Source: Petrocella atlantisensis
Lineage (GTDB): Bacteria; Bacillota; Clostridia; Lachnospirales; Vallitaleaceae
Length of the DNA stretch: 64,000 nt
Direction of reading: 5' to 3'
Assembly (NCBI RefSeq): GCF_900538275.1
Contig: NZ_LR130778.1
Coordinates: forward strand, 1,650,001-1,714,000
The notes under the pieces were generated by a model that was not told where the DNA came from, made no database searches, and saw only the letters and a list, made by a program, of their open reading frames with translations. Position numbers and translations under genes: made by a program. Positions 35,806 to 45,530 of the stretch are shown in pieces. Every line of letters starts with the position of its first letter. Position 1 is the stretch's first letter.

Positions 35806-37697
35806 CTGATGAGATATTTTGAGTTCTGTAAAAACCATCTTATCATAGTTTTATAATTCATTGTACCTTTTCCATTAATTTTGCATACTTAAAAAGCCAG
35901 TCCATTTAGGATTGTGGCTACTAGACTTTAGTATATCTAAATTCGTCGGCTAAAAACCCTTCCATGACTACATTGCAAACGACCTTCGTTGATACGTCCA
36001 TGTATCAAACGAAGGTGGAATACATCCTTGTATTCTGGCGTTTTGCAACATAGTCATTCCAGGAACTTTATCCTCTACACATCTGATTTCACTTTTTCTT
36101 ATGTCTTTTACTAAACGTAGATCAAATGATGCCCCTTAGTTTCTTTGTAAGACAATACATGCCATCTACTAGCCGGGTACTACCTGCGACTGTCTGATGG
36201 TTCCAAACATCTGTATAGGTCTTTTGTTTCCTTTTGATCTCTTTATCTACTTCTATTTTTATCTCATCTTGAATCATGCGGTGCTGTTTTTCTTGCTTGT
36301 ATTTAATCAAATCACATACTTTACCATCATTGGCTACATAAGCTCTAAGTCTTGCCATCTTAGTTACACCTTCCTTTGACCATCCTAGCGGACGGCTACT
36401 TAACCTTGAAGAGAGGAGGTGGCTCACTTGACCTTCAGCACTGCAACCCATCCTTGCATATTCATCATGATTAGGTCTTATTATGGCTTCCCAGTGATTG
36501 CTTATGTATACCCTGGTTCTTCTTATCTGTTCTTTTCTATTCTCGCTATCTGAGTACTCAAGGGCTATGTCAAAGACTGTATTGACTGCTTTTTATCCTC
36601 AGATCTTATGCCGTCATAGATTGCCTTTCTTGCATCTGATACTGAATCACCAAGATGACCTATGGCTCTCATAATTGCTTGGTTTAAATGGAATTTATCA
36701 AGCACAAAATGACACTTTGCCCCGAGCACATCCACTCCTGATTTTATCCACGATGCGCCATCTCCCATGATGTATATATGTTCCAAATAGTCTTCATCAT
36801 AAACCACATCTATGTATTCAAGCACTTCTTCCCATAAGTCTTCACTCTTTTTGTAAACGCCTGCAAAGTAGTGTTTTTCTATTAGTCTATTTCTTTTACT
36901 TCCTTGGCTTTCTTTCTCAACATCCTCAAAATACATGCTAGACGTGGCTCTATTGTGTTGCTTTTATAGCCATTTTCTCCGACTTTTAAATCTCCCTTTT
37001 ATTGTTGAATTGTAAGGATACATGGTCTTCATCAGCATTTATATATAGGACTTTGACCTGTCTCTTTTTCTTTACAAAGGGTATTAATGCAGGTATTTCT
37101 AAGCTATGAACCTCTTTCATGACCGCTTGTTTACTAATAATATCTTCTGTATGCGTTGCATGTTCACCACTAATTCTATAGCTAGTGTCAACAACATGCT
37201 TTATGGCTTCTATAACCACATCTTCACTTTTTCTCATGTTTTTGTAATACCACATGCTTTATCTGCAAGAAATATGAATTCACCTGTTTCTTTCGACTTA
37301 AAATAAGTCCTTTTGTACTTGATCTCACCGCATGTGCTTGTAAATGAATTAGGGACCCTAGCACGTTCAACCACGTAGTGACTGGTTCGATATGCTGATT
37401 TTCTATACACCTCATCAATGCCTTCTATTGTCTCTGCAATAATCTCTCGTTGCAGCTCCTGTAATGGTTTTCCTAACTCAAGAACAAACTCTCCAATATT
37501 CATTTGATCATCATTTATAAAACTTTCTACTACTTTTTCAATCTTTTTGATACCAATCTCCATAAATTGTTGTATACTAATATGCATAAGAAAAACACCT
37601 CTCTGTTATGATTTATGGTTTCTAGACAAAACTTATAATATCACAACTTGGTGTTTTTCTTTTATCTTTCTTTATCCGACACTATCTTTACGCTAAC
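35763..37697 (-). mobile_element. ISLre2-family insertion sequence, nearly full length but decayed
   Basis: 1935 bp. The ends match each other when one is reversed: GGTCGCGTTAATTTAC then TGTCGGAAAAG, against GTTAGCGTAAAGATAG then TGTCGGATAAAG. It is flanked by the 9-bp duplication TCTTTGTAC. The transposase gene inside is broken in several places. It is the reference copy for the remnants at 12552 and 18873. Confidence 0.88.
36122..37587 (-). pseudogene. ISLre2-family transposase, several frameshifts
   Basis: Reads MHISIQQFMEIGIKKIEKVV from 37587 to about 37240. It shifts frame near ADKACGI and continues (SEDVVIEAIKHVVDTSYRIS), then breaks near 36990. It resumes with the catalytic region YIMGDGASWIKSG and HFVLDKFHLNQAI near 36750. 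A last break near 36570 leads to the C-terminal segment ending KKLRGII at 36122. Parts may still be transcribed, but no complete transposase can be made without correction. Confidence 0.85.
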
Positions 37698-37706
37698 TCT
37701 TTGTAC
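37698..37706. repeat. 9-bp target duplication of the ISLre2 element (right)
   Basis: TCTTTGTAC immediately after the GTTAGCG end of the element (minus-strand reading). Confidence 0.85.
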
Positions 37707-37777
37707 CTATGGAGCCATAATCCTTGAAATTCCTTGATTTTACGCGTCATTATAAAACAGGTTGAGATCTATGTTAT

Positions 37778-38896
37778 TTAATTATATGAATCTATCATCG
37801 TTTTTACAATAATGATTTCTCCAACATCACCCTTTACCACCGTGCCTTCAATTAAGTTACAATGACTGTCGATGATTGCGTTTTCAATATGGCAATCGTC
37901 ACCAATATAGGTATCGTTAAGTATAATTGCATTCTTAACCACTGTATTGCTTCCAACAAAGACATTTCTAAAAAGAAGTGCATCTTCAACACTACCATTA
38001 ATGATGCTGCCACTTGAACATAAGCTGTTCGAAACCTTAGACCCATAGTTGAATTTTGCCGGTGGTTCATCTTCCACTTTGGACATAATGTTAGGTACTT
38101 TCCTAAAAAAATCATCTCGAATGGTCTTGTCTAGAAAATCCATATTCGTCTCAAAATAGGATTCCACACTTGCAATACTTCTCCAGTATCCTTCATGAAT
38201 ATAGGCATAAATCTTCTTTTTCTTCCTGTAACGCACAATAATATCACTGACAAAATCATGACGTTCTTCTTTTGCACAACTTTCAATGAGTTCGATGAGT
38301 AACCTTCGACGTATAATATACATACCGGTCGAAACGATATTCCCTTCAGGCTCAATCGGCTTTTCTTCAAATTCAATAATTCGATTATCCGAGTCCACCG
38401 TCGCAATACCAAATCTATTTAATTCCCGTCTATTATTTTCTTCATAACAAATCATTGTAATATCAGCTCTTTTTTCAATATGGTACTGTAAGACTCTGCT
38501 ATAGTCCACCTTGGCTATACCATCACCTTGAGCGATAATCGCATAGGGTTCATGACTATTTTTTAGATAGCTTAGATTCTGGTAAATGGCATCCGCTGTA
38601 CCCCGATACCATAAGCTATTTTCGTTGGTCATATATGGTGTGAATACATATAAACCACCATGCTTTCGACCAAAATCCCACCACTTTGAGGAGCTTAAGT
38701 GTTCAATGAGGGATCTTGAATTATACTGGGTCACAACCGCTACTTTATTCACACCAGAATTTGTCATATTACTTAATGCAAAGTCTATTGAAAGGTAACT
38801 TCCAGCAATAGGCATCGCTGCCAAAGCTCTATTCGTTGATAAATCCTTTAATCTTTCATTTTTCCCGCCTGCTAATATAATACCTAATGCTCTCAA
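37778..38896 (-). CDS. glgD: GlgD, regulatory subunit of glucose-1-phosphate adenylyltransferase
   Basis: Paralogue of GlgC that forms a mixed ADP-glucose pyrophosphorylase for glycogen synthesis. It is 372 residues, shorter than GlgC. It keeps the fold ([39 protein letters not shown]) but has [11 protein letters not shown] where GlgC has [10 protein letters not shown], the normal sign of the GlgD type. Hexapeptide-like repeats follow from about residue 290 ([20 protein letters not shown]). It overlaps glgC by 4 bp (ATGA), so the subunits are co-translated. Other glycogen genes are not in the window. Confidence 0.93.
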   Translation of the reverse strand: MRALGIILAGGKNERLKDLSTNRALAAMPIAGSYLSIDFALSNMTNSGVNKVAVVTQYNSRSLIEHLSSSKWWDFGRKHGGLYVFTPYMTNENSLWYRGTADAIYQNLSYLKNSHEPYAIIAQGDGIAKVDYSRVLQYHIEKRADITMICYEENNRRELNRFGIATVDSDNRIIEFEEKPIEPEGNIVSTGMYIIRRRLLIELIESCAKEERHDFVSDIIVRYRKKKKIYAYIHEGYWRSIASVESYFETNMDFLDKTIRDDFFRKVPNIMSKVEDEPPAKFNYGSKVSNSLCSSGSIINGSVEDALLFRNVFVGSNTVVKNAIILNDTYIGDDCHIENAIIDSHCNLIEGTVVKGDVGEIIIVKTMIDSYN

Positions 38897-40170
38897 TCTG
38901 AACCCTCCTCTGAAATTAGACTTTTTCCACTGGTCAATTTGCTATCTGCAAAAGATGAAAGGGTAACAGGACCATCTATTGCACAATTTTTACCAATTTC
39001 AATATTTGGGGGTATAACTGTTTTTTCACCAATAACAGAGATACCAGAATAATAGATATGAGGTTGTGTCTCGTTAATGACATCCTCGCCCACACCAATT
39101 TTAGTGTTTGCGCCTATTCGTGCCTTTTCAGCAATAATGCTTTTAAACACCTGGACACCTTCACCTACCACCGCATTGTTCATAATTATTGAGTCGCGAA
39201 TGACTGCATCTTTCTCAATAATGACATTAGATCCGATGACGGAATTATAGACATGACCATAAATTTCAGCGCCTTCGCCTAGAATACACATTTCGACACT
39301 GGCCCCTTTGGCAATGAATTGTGGGGGTTGTATCGCATTTTTGGTATAGATTTTCCAATAGGATTCATAAAGATTGAACTCCGGAACCAAATCAATCAGT
39401 TGCATATTGGCTTCCCAGTAGGCCTCTAGTGTACCCACATCTTTCCAAAAACCATCAAATTCATAAGCATATAGATTATAGTTCTTATTTAGCATATACG
39501 GTAAAATATGTTTTCCAAAGTCACTGTCCTCATGTGTTTCCTCAGATAAAATAAGGGCTTGCCGAAAGGCTTTCCAATTAAATATATAGATGCCCATAGA
39601 GGCCAAATCGCTGGTTGGATTTTGGGGTTTTTCTTCAAAGTCAATAATTTTGGCATCTTCTTCTGTTTTCATCAAACCAAATCGATGGGCTTCCTCCATA
39701 GGTACTTTATAGACTGCAATGGTAACATCCGCTTTTTTCTTCTTATGATAGTTTAACATCATTTCATAGTCCATCTTATAAATATGATCTCCAGATAGAA
39801 TCAACACATATTCCGGATTATAATAGTCAATATATGGAATATTTTGATAAACAGCATTGGCCGTACCTGTATACCAAGCATTATTATCTTTACTGACAAA
39901 AGGCGGCAGTATGGTGACCCCACCAAAATTTTTATCAAGGTCCCAAGGTATACCAATACCAATATGTTGGTTTAATAACAAGGGTTGATACTGTGTCAAT
40001 ACACCCACTGTATCAATCCCTGAGTTAATACAGTTGCTTAAAGTAAAATCAATAATTCTATATTTACCACCAAAGGATACTGCCGGCTTTGCTACATGAG
40101 ATGTTAATATACCCAATCGACTACCTTGACCGCCTGCCAATAACATTGCTACAATTTCTTTTTTTCTCAT
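38893..40170 (-). CDS. glgC: Glucose-1-phosphate adenylyltransferase, catalytic subunit
   Basis: Makes ADP-glucose, the donor for glycogen. The 425-residue protein has the nucleotide loop [15 protein letters not shown] near residue 10, the active-site string [12 protein letters not shown] near residue 97, and [14 protein letters not shown] near residue 128. [19 protein letters not shown] is the glucose-1-phosphate region. A left-handed beta-helix domain makes up the last 130 residues. The catalytic Asp is present, in contrast to the GlgD neighbour. GGAGGCAT precedes the start. It is transcribed with glgD and not with purR, which ends about 215 bp upstream. Confidence 0.95.
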   Translation of the reverse strand: MRKKEIVAMLLAGGQGSRLGILTSHVAKPAVSFGGKYRIIDFTLSNCINSGIDTVGVLTQYQPLLLNQHIGIGIPWDLDKNFGGVTILPPFVSKDNNAWYTGTANAVYQNIPYIDYYNPEYVLILSGDHIYKMDYEMMLNYHKKKKADVTIAVYKVPMEEAHRFGLMKTEEDAKIIDFEEKPQNPTSDLASMGIYIFNWKAFRQALILSEETHEDSDFGKHILPYMLNKNYNLYAYEFDGFWKDVGTLEAYWEANMQLIDLVPEFNLYESYWKIYTKNAIQPPQFIAKGASVEMCILGEGAEIYGHVYNSVIGSNVIIEKDAVIRDSIIMNNAVVGEGVQVFKSIIAEKARIGANTKIGVGEDVINETQPHIYYSGISVIGEKTVIPPNIEIGKNCAIDGPVTLSSFADSKLTSGKSLISEEGSD

Positions 40171-40385
40171 AATATGCCTCCCTTCTTATGGCTCTATAAT
40201 ATCATATTTTTTATACTTTAGGTTCTAATTTCACTGACAATTTATTATAAAATCGGTTAACTTGCTGTTTATTTTTTATACACGATTCATGTTTTACAGA
40301 AACAAAAAAACTCCATAGCGATAGAGGCTTGCCATCAAACGGTCTATTGCTAAAGGAGCACTTATAAGTATCATCTATAGGATTT

Positions 40386-41222
40386 TTACAAGGTGAAGTC
40401 ACTCTTGTTGTTGGAAGGTATCATATGAATGATTTTATTCTTTTCATCAATACCTTTGAAATCAATTAACGAATAGTAAGACTGAACCAGCTTCTCTTCA
40501 GTTGTAATAGTAGACATCATAACCGCTACACCGACAACCTGGGCTTCAAATTCTTTCATAAAGTCTACAACACCCTTTGCTGTTCCGCCCGCTTTCATGA
40601 AATCATCTACAAATAGAACTTTTGAACCTCTCTTAATAGATTTTATGGGCATTGACATGGTTTTAATGTTTTGTTTGGAGCCGGTTACATAATTCATTTG
40701 TAAGGTAGTGCCTTCCGTTAACCTTGCTGATTTTCTAATGACGACGATTGGCTTATTTAAGATTCTTGCCACTGCCAATGCTAAAGGTATTCCCTTTGTT
40801 TCAATGGTCACGACATAGTCCATTGAGGCACTTTCATAGTACGAAACAATACATAAGGCTATCTTTTCCAACCATGAAGGATCATATAGAATATCATTCA
40901 TGTACAAATAACCACCGGGTATAATTCTACTGGTTTCTGACAGCTTATTACATAAATCCGTTTGAACTTTTTCAACAAACGTTTTATGAGCTAATGGGAG
41001 ATAATAGACCCCTCCAGCCGCTCCGGATATGGAGTATATCTTACCCAAATGGTATTTTTCAAAAGATGCTTCAATACTTTTTATATCTTCACTCAACGTC
41101 GACTTAGCATGGTCTAGCATATCTGAAAAGTAGTTCAGCGTGAATATCTGAGATGGATTCTCTATTAGGGTTTTAGTAATCAAAGCAATACGCTCAGTTT
41201 TACTGATTTTTTTATTCATCAT
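40386..41222 (-). CDS. purR: Pur operon repressor, PurR (Bacillus type)
   Basis: PRPP-responsive repressor of purine genes. An N-terminal winged helix (residues 1-75; RIALITKTLIENPSQIFTLNYFSD) is fused to a phosphoribosyltransferase-like domain with the PRPP loop VLFVDDFMKAGGTAKG near residue 205. Length is 278 residues, close to Bacillus PurR. Two adjacent ATGs are possible starts. It is divergent from murC; the 195-bp region between them must hold both promoters. I saw no clear PurBox pair. Confidence 0.93.
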   Translation of the reverse strand: MMNKKISKTERIALITKTLIENPSQIFTLNYFSDMLDHAKSTLSEDIKSIEASFEKYHLGKIYSISGAAGGVYYLPLAHKTFVEKVQTDLCNKLSETSRIIPGGYLYMNDILYDPSWLEKIALCIVSYYESASMDYVVTIETKGIPLALAVARILNKPIVVIRKSARLTEGTTLQMNYVTGSKQNIKTMSMPIKSIKRGSKVLFVDDFMKAGGTAKGVVDFMKEFEAQVVGVAVMMSTITTEEKLVQSYYSLIDFKGIDEKNKIIHMIPSNNKSDFTL

Positions 41223-41417
41223 TTTTCCTCTAGTTCTATTCTATATAAGGCTTTTCTTGTATTTACATATTATAACCTATATTTCCGAATATTATAAGTC
41301 TTTTTCTCTAGAATATTCGAGTCTTTCATATTTCTGAAAAAGAATGTATAATATAGAAGAATCTATCGATTTTAGATCATTGTAAATCGAATTTCTATCG
41401 ATTCTTAAGGAGAAAAT

Positions 41418-42803
41418 ATGTATAAAATAAACCTCGAAAAGCCCATTCATGTTCATTTCATTGGCATTGGCGGCATTAGCATGAGCGCATTGGCTCAATT
41501 ATTACTTGATCGTAACTTTAGAGTAACCGGTTCAGATATCGGCAATAACAGCTCCATTAACAAATTAGCATCTTTAGGTGCACATATTTATAAAGGTCAC
41601 CATCAAGATCATATAACTTCTGATATTGAATTGGTCGTCTACACTGTAGCTGTCAAATTGGATAATCCTGAAATGGAAAAAGCGAAAAAAATGGATATAC
41701 CTATTATAGACCGTGGCACATTACTTGGACAGGTTATGGATGATTACGAAAAAAGCGTTGCTGTTTCCGGTACCCACGGGAAAACAACAACGACCTCCAT
41801 GATTGCCCACATTCTAACTTCAGCAAAAGCTGAACCAACGGTTATGGTCGGCGGTATACTACCCTTAATCGGTGGCAATGTGGCCGTAGGTAAATCCCCC
41901 TATTTTGTAACCGAAGCTTGCGAATATTTTGATAGTTTTCATCATTTCTTTCCGAAAATATCCGTTGTTCTAAATGTGGAAGAAGATCATCTGGATTATT
42001 TCAGAGATATTCATCATATCCATGATTCTTTTCATACCTTTTTAGAAAATACAAAAACAGATGGCACCATTATTATCAATGGTGATATCAAAGATTCTCA
42101 ACGTATTTTAAGAGAGACAACAAAAAAAACAGTCACTTATAGCTTGACCAACACCAGCTGTGATTTCTATGGTACCAATATTGTATATAACCCACTTGGC
42201 CATGGTGCTTTTGATGTTATCTACAATAATCAGTCTCTAGGCCGGTTCCAACTCTCTGTACCTGGTGATCATAACATCAGCAATGCACTTGCTGCTATAG
42301 CAACAGCTATAGAACTTGGTATTGATTTGACAGCTATAGCTTTAGGTCTTGGTGCCTTTACCGGTACCCATCGCCGTTTCCAATACAAAGGGTCTCTAGG
42401 CGGTGTCCATATTGTCGATGATTACGCACACCATCCTACTGAAATAGAGGCCACAATCAAATCAACCGCTAATATGGATTTCAACAAACTTTGGATTGTT
42501 TTTCAGCCACACACCTATACCAGAACAAAGGCCTTTTTAGACGATTTTGCCAAAGCTTTAAGTTTAGCTGATCATGTCATTCTTATGGACATCTATTCTG
42601 CAGGTCGAGAAACGGATATTGGAGATATTCATGCACGAGATATCCAATCTAGGATTTTGGCCCAGGGCACACCTTGTGAATATTTTCCTTCTTTTGATGA
42701 AATCAGCTACTATATTTTGACACATTGTATCCCAAATGACCTGTTGATAACTATGGGTGCCGGAGATGTCTATTTACTGGGAGAATCCCTCCTTGATTCA
42801 TAG
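41418..42803 (+). CDS. murC: UDP-N-acetylmuramate--L-alanine ligase
   Basis: Adds L-Ala to UDP-MurNAc in peptidoglycan precursor synthesis. The 461-residue protein contains HFIGIGGISMSALAQLL at the start (UDP-MurNAc-binding Rossmann domain), the ATP loop VSGTHGKTTTTSMIAHIL near residue 115, and EACEYFDSF near residue 170. HRRFQYKG followed by VDDYAHHPTEIEATI lies near residue 330. AAGGAG precedes the ATG. It is alone on its transcript, as murG is. DnaA-box-like sequences begin on the base after its stop. Confidence 0.95.
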   Translation: MYKINLEKPIHVHFIGIGGISMSALAQLLLDRNFRVTGSDIGNNSSINKLASLGAHIYKGHHQDHITSDIELVVYTVAVKLDNPEMEKAKKMDIPIIDRGTLLGQVMDDYEKSVAVSGTHGKTTTTSMIAHILTSAKAEPTVMVGGILPLIGGNVAVGKSPYFVTEACEYFDSFHHFFPKISVVLNVEEDHLDYFRDIHHIHDSFHTFLENTKTDGTIIINGDIKDSQRILRETTKKTVTYSLTNTSCDFYGTNIVYNPLGHGAFDVIYNNQSLGRFQLSVPGDHNISNALAAIATAIELGIDLTAIALGLGAFTGTHRRFQYKGSLGGVHIVDDYAHHPTEIEATIKSTANMDFNKLWIVFQPHTYTRTKAFLDDFAKALSLADHVILMDIYSAGRETDIGDIHARDIQSRILAQGTPCEYFPSFDEISYYILTHCIPNDLLITMGAGDVYLLGESLLDS

Positions 42804-42975
42804 TTTTCCACATTGTCCACAGAGTTGTTCACATATCGTACAAAAACCGACTTGTATAGCTAGTTTACATAATGTATTTAATTGTGATATCTGAACACCT
42901 CTATTTTACTGGGTTTAGCCACCATTTATAGCTTTATCAGCCATGTCGATAATGTTATACACCATCTTATCCACA
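42804..42975 (+). promoter_or_regulatory. Cluster of DnaA-box-like sequences
   Basis: Compared with TTATCCACA: TTTTCCACA at 42804-42812 (one mismatch), TTGTCCACA at 42813-42821 (one mismatch, directly abutting), TTGTTCACA at 42825-42833 (two mismatches), TTATACACC at 42955-42963 (two mismatches) and a perfect TTATCCACA at 42967-42975. All have the same orientation. They precede the DnaD-like and DnaC genes. Confidence 0.6.
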
Positions 42976-43014
42976 CTTTACACATTTGTTGCACTATGTA
43001 TATCTTTTTCTAGG

Positions 43015-43037
43015 AAAGCCTTTATTTATAAGGCTTT
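43015..43037 (+). terminator. Terminator downstream of murC
   Basis: AAAGCCTT and AAGGCTTT pair around a 7-nt loop and are followed by T residues, including a run of eight shortly after. Confidence 0.75.
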
Positions 43038-43061
43038 TTAATTTTTTTTCCCTATTTCCTC

Positions 43062-43090
43062 TTGACTTATTGTTCATAGTTCTATATCAT
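43062..43090 (+). promoter_or_regulatory. Sigma-A promoter of the dnaD-like/dnaC pair
   Basis: TTGACT and TATCAT are separated by 17 bp. Further TATAAT-like boxes follow at about 43105 and 43125, so other start points are possible. Confidence 0.5.
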
Positions 43091-43188
43091 TATACTCCCC
43101 ATCGTATAATATATGCTATGATGGTATAATAAATATTAAGTTATGCACATATAGTGCATTGGTTTACATAATGTGGGAAGGGGTTCAT

Positions 43189-44265
43189 ATGAGTCAAATA
43201 AATTTGTTATCTCAAAATATTCATCAACATACGCTCATAAACAACCTATTCATTGACCATTATATGCCTAAATCCAATGGAGATTATGTGAAAGTCTATT
43301 TATATTTACTTAGATTGATTTGTAGCAATCAAACTGCTTTTACAACCAAACAAATAGCAAAGCAATTACATCTGATTGAATCCGATGTTATACGTGCTAT
43401 AAACTATTGGGATGAGCTTAAGGTCATTGAAGTTCAGTTTGAGGATGATCTGATTACTTCTATCGGTTTATTAAGTCTTGAAAAAACTGAGGATACTGTT
43501 ATTTCTTCTGATAAGTCTAAGAAAAATAAGGCCAATACCCCAAAACCAAAACTCTACGAGAGACCGGAATATACCATGGAAGAGATTGCAGCTATAGCAA
43601 GTCAAATCGAGTTTCAACAGCTTATATACATCACTGAAAAATACTTGGGCAAGCAACTCACTCAAGTTGATGTCAATATTTTAGTCGGTTTTATGGATTG
43701 GTTAGGTCTGAACATTGAAGTAGTCGAATATCTCATTGAATATTGTGCATCCAACGAGCATCGCCATATGAATTATATTGAGAAAGTAGCTATGGATTGG
43801 TCAGATAAAGGCATACGCACAGTGCAACAGGCGAAAGATTTGACAGAGAACTTTAATAAAAACTATTATAAGATCTTTAAGGCCTTAGGCTTATCTGGCC
43901 GAAACCCTACACCTGCTCAGATAAAACTCATGGAAAAATGGCTGGTTGAATACAATTTTGCAATCGAAGTCATTGTAATAGCCTGCGAGAAAACGATTGA
44001 GGCTATTAATAAACCAGAACTGAAATATGTAGATACAATTTTGACCAATTGGCAAAACAAAGGCGCAAAATCTATAAATGCTGTAAAAGAATTAGATGTG
44101 CAATTTAAATCCGGCCAAGCCGAGAAACAAGCGACCAAAAAAGAGGTGGCACCAAAAACCAGCAACCGATTTCACAATCATAACCAACGTCAATATGACC
44201 ACGATCTAATTGAAAAGCGTATGCGACAGATGATTGAAGTCGAAACCGTGGAAAAGAGGACTTAG
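43189..44265 (+). CDS. DnaD-domain primosome protein
   Basis: A 358-residue protein. An N-terminal winged-helix-like region (LLRLICSNQTAFTTKQIAKQL, about residues 40-80) is followed by two DnaD-type domains. The second has YNFAIEVIVIACEKTIEAINKPELKYVDTILTNWQNKGAKS near residue 275, with the family YxxxIxxxWxxxG pattern. Such DnaB/DnaD proteins remodel DNA and help the helicase loader at the origin. The start is the ATG at 43189 after GAAGGGG. The next gene, dnaC, begins one base after its stop, fixing the functional link. Confidence 0.88.
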   Translation: MSQINLLSQNIHQHTLINNLFIDHYMPKSNGDYVKVYLYLLRLICSNQTAFTTKQIAKQLHLIESDVIRAINYWDELKVIEVQFEDDLITSIGLLSLEKTEDTVISSDKSKKNKANTPKPKLYERPEYTMEEIAAIASQIEFQQLIYITEKYLGKQLTQVDVNILVGFMDWLGLNIEVVEYLIEYCASNEHRHMNYIEKVAMDWSDKGIRTVQQAKDLTENFNKNYYKIFKALGLSGRNPTPAQIKLMEKWLVEYNFAIEVIVIACEKTIEAINKPELKYVDTILTNWQNKGAKSINAVKELDVQFKSGQAEKQATKKEVAPKTSNRFHNHNQRQYDHDLIEKRMRQMIEVETVEKRT

Positions 44266-44266
44266 T

Positions 44267-45256
44267 ATGGGTCTTACAAGATCACAGTTTAAACACATCC
44301 TAAATATTATCGACCAACGTCGTTTAAAAAATCAACAGATACATTATGCCAGAAAAGATAAGGTTTATAAAGCTTACCCTATACTTCAGACCATAGATGA
44401 ACAAATCTCTTCCTTATCTGCCTCATTAACACGGCAGATTGTGGAAAACCCTAAGAAGAGACAAGAACTCTTGACAGATCTGCAAGAAAAAATCAACCGA
44501 TTATCTTTGCAGAAAAAAGAAACCTTATTAGATGCAGGTTATCCAAGTGATTACCTTGCACCAATCTATGATTGTGAGGATTGTAAAGATACCGGCTATA
44601 TCGATCACGCTAAATGTCATTGTCTCAACCAAGAAATCATTAACTTTTCCTATGAACAAAGTCATTTAAATGCCATTTTGCAAAAAGAAAACTTTGACAA
44701 TTTCTCTCTTGACCATTATAGTAGTGAAGTAGATAAAAATATTGGTAAATCACCACGAGAGATTGCGGCCTTTAATTATAAGATCTGCTACAGCTTTGCT
44801 GAACATTTTGACACAAAATATAATAATCTTATTCTCTACGGTCAAGCTGGTCTTGGTAAGACATATTTATGTAACTGTATCGCAAAGTCACTCCTTGATA
44901 CCGGTCATACGGTTATCTATCTGACGGCTTTTGGCTTATTTAAGCTCCTTGAGACTTACCGCTTCCATAACGAAGAAGGCCATGTAACATTAGATGAGAT
45001 TCAAAATCTCTATGAATGTGATTTACTCATCATTGATGACCTTGGTACTGAGATTAACAATGCTTTTACTACGTCTGAACTGTTTAACATCATCAATTCA
45101 CGTATGCTGGACAAAAAGCATGTTGTCATCTCTACCAACTTACCGCCCAGTGCATGGAGCAACCAGTATACCGATCGTATTGTTTCACGAATTTATGGTA
45201 ATTACTTATCTGTAGGCTTTATCGGTTCCGATATCCGCTTGCAAAAGTTTTTATAA
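44267..45256 (+). CDS. dnaC: DnaC/DnaI-type replicative helicase loader
   Basis: AAA+ ATPase that loads the replicative helicase. In 329 residues there is a cysteine cluster near residue 103 (CEDCKDTGYIDHAKCHC) that likely binds zinc, as in DnaI. Walker A is LILYGQAGLGKTYLC near residue 188, Walker B LLIIDDLGTE near residue 256, and an arginine finger region lies at SRIYGN near the end. The ATG at 44267 follows AAGAGGA and lies one base after the DnaD-like stop. The tRNA-Arg gene follows 12 bp downstream, before the terminator, so it may be co-transcribed. Confidence 0.92.
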   Translation: MGLTRSQFKHILNIIDQRRLKNQQIHYARKDKVYKAYPILQTIDEQISSLSASLTRQIVENPKKRQELLTDLQEKINRLSLQKKETLLDAGYPSDYLAPIYDCEDCKDTGYIDHAKCHCLNQEIINFSYEQSHLNAILQKENFDNFSLDHYSSEVDKNIGKSPREIAAFNYKICYSFAEHFDTKYNNLILYGQAGLGKTYLCNCIAKSLLDTGHTVIYLTAFGLFKLLETYRFHNEEGHVTLDEIQNLYECDLLIIDDLGTEINNAFTTSELFNIINSRMLDKKHVVISTNLPPSAWSNQYTDRIVSRIYGNYLSVGFIGSDIRLQKFL

Positions 45257-45267
45257 ATCTAGTATGA

Positions 45268-45341
45268 GCACGCATAGTTCAATTGGATAGAGCGTCTGAC
45301 TTCGGATCAGAATGTTGTGGGTTCAAGTCCTACTGCGTGCG
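45268..45341 (+). tRNA. tRNA-Arg (anticodon TCG)
   Basis: A complete 74-nt cloverleaf. Acceptor stem GCACGCA/TGCGTGC; D arm GTTC/GAGC; anticodon stem TCTGA/TCAGA with loop CTTCGGA, anticodon TCG (reads CGA); T arm GTGGG-TTCAAGT-CCTAC. The discriminator base is G and no CCA is encoded. A terminator follows at 45351. Confidence 0.95.
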
Positions 45342-45350
45342 CTAAAGAAA

Positions 45351-45390
45351 AAAGCTGTAAAACCTTGATTCTATAAGGGTTTACAGCTTT
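45351..45390 (+). terminator. Terminator after tRNA-Arg
   Basis: AAAGCTGTAAAACCTT and AAGGGTTTACAGCTTT pair (15 of 16 bp including one G-U) around an 8-nt loop, followed by seven T residues. Confidence 0.88.
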
Positions 45391-45530
45391 TTTTATTGGG
45401 AATCAAATGATTCAGCTTGTAACCACCAGTCGCCCATGCTAGAATATAACTGTTGAAATCTTTCAGCTGGCTGATTAAATGGATGATTTTTATGCACCTT
45501 CAGGACATACTTACAAGGGGTCATAATCGT

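Noticed and set aside
33757-37697. Composite transposon carrying cargo genes
   Set aside because: The two insertion sequences are nested and abut; no cargo gene lies between matching copies.
40211-40402. 63-codon minus-strand open frame between purR and glgC
   Set aside because: No ribosome binding site, odd composition, and overlap with the purR stop; probably chance.
42804-43188. Chromosomal replication origin
   Set aside because: DnaA-box-like sequences are present, but dnaA/dnaN and an obvious unwinding element next to the boxes are not; a regulatory or titration cluster is the safer reading.
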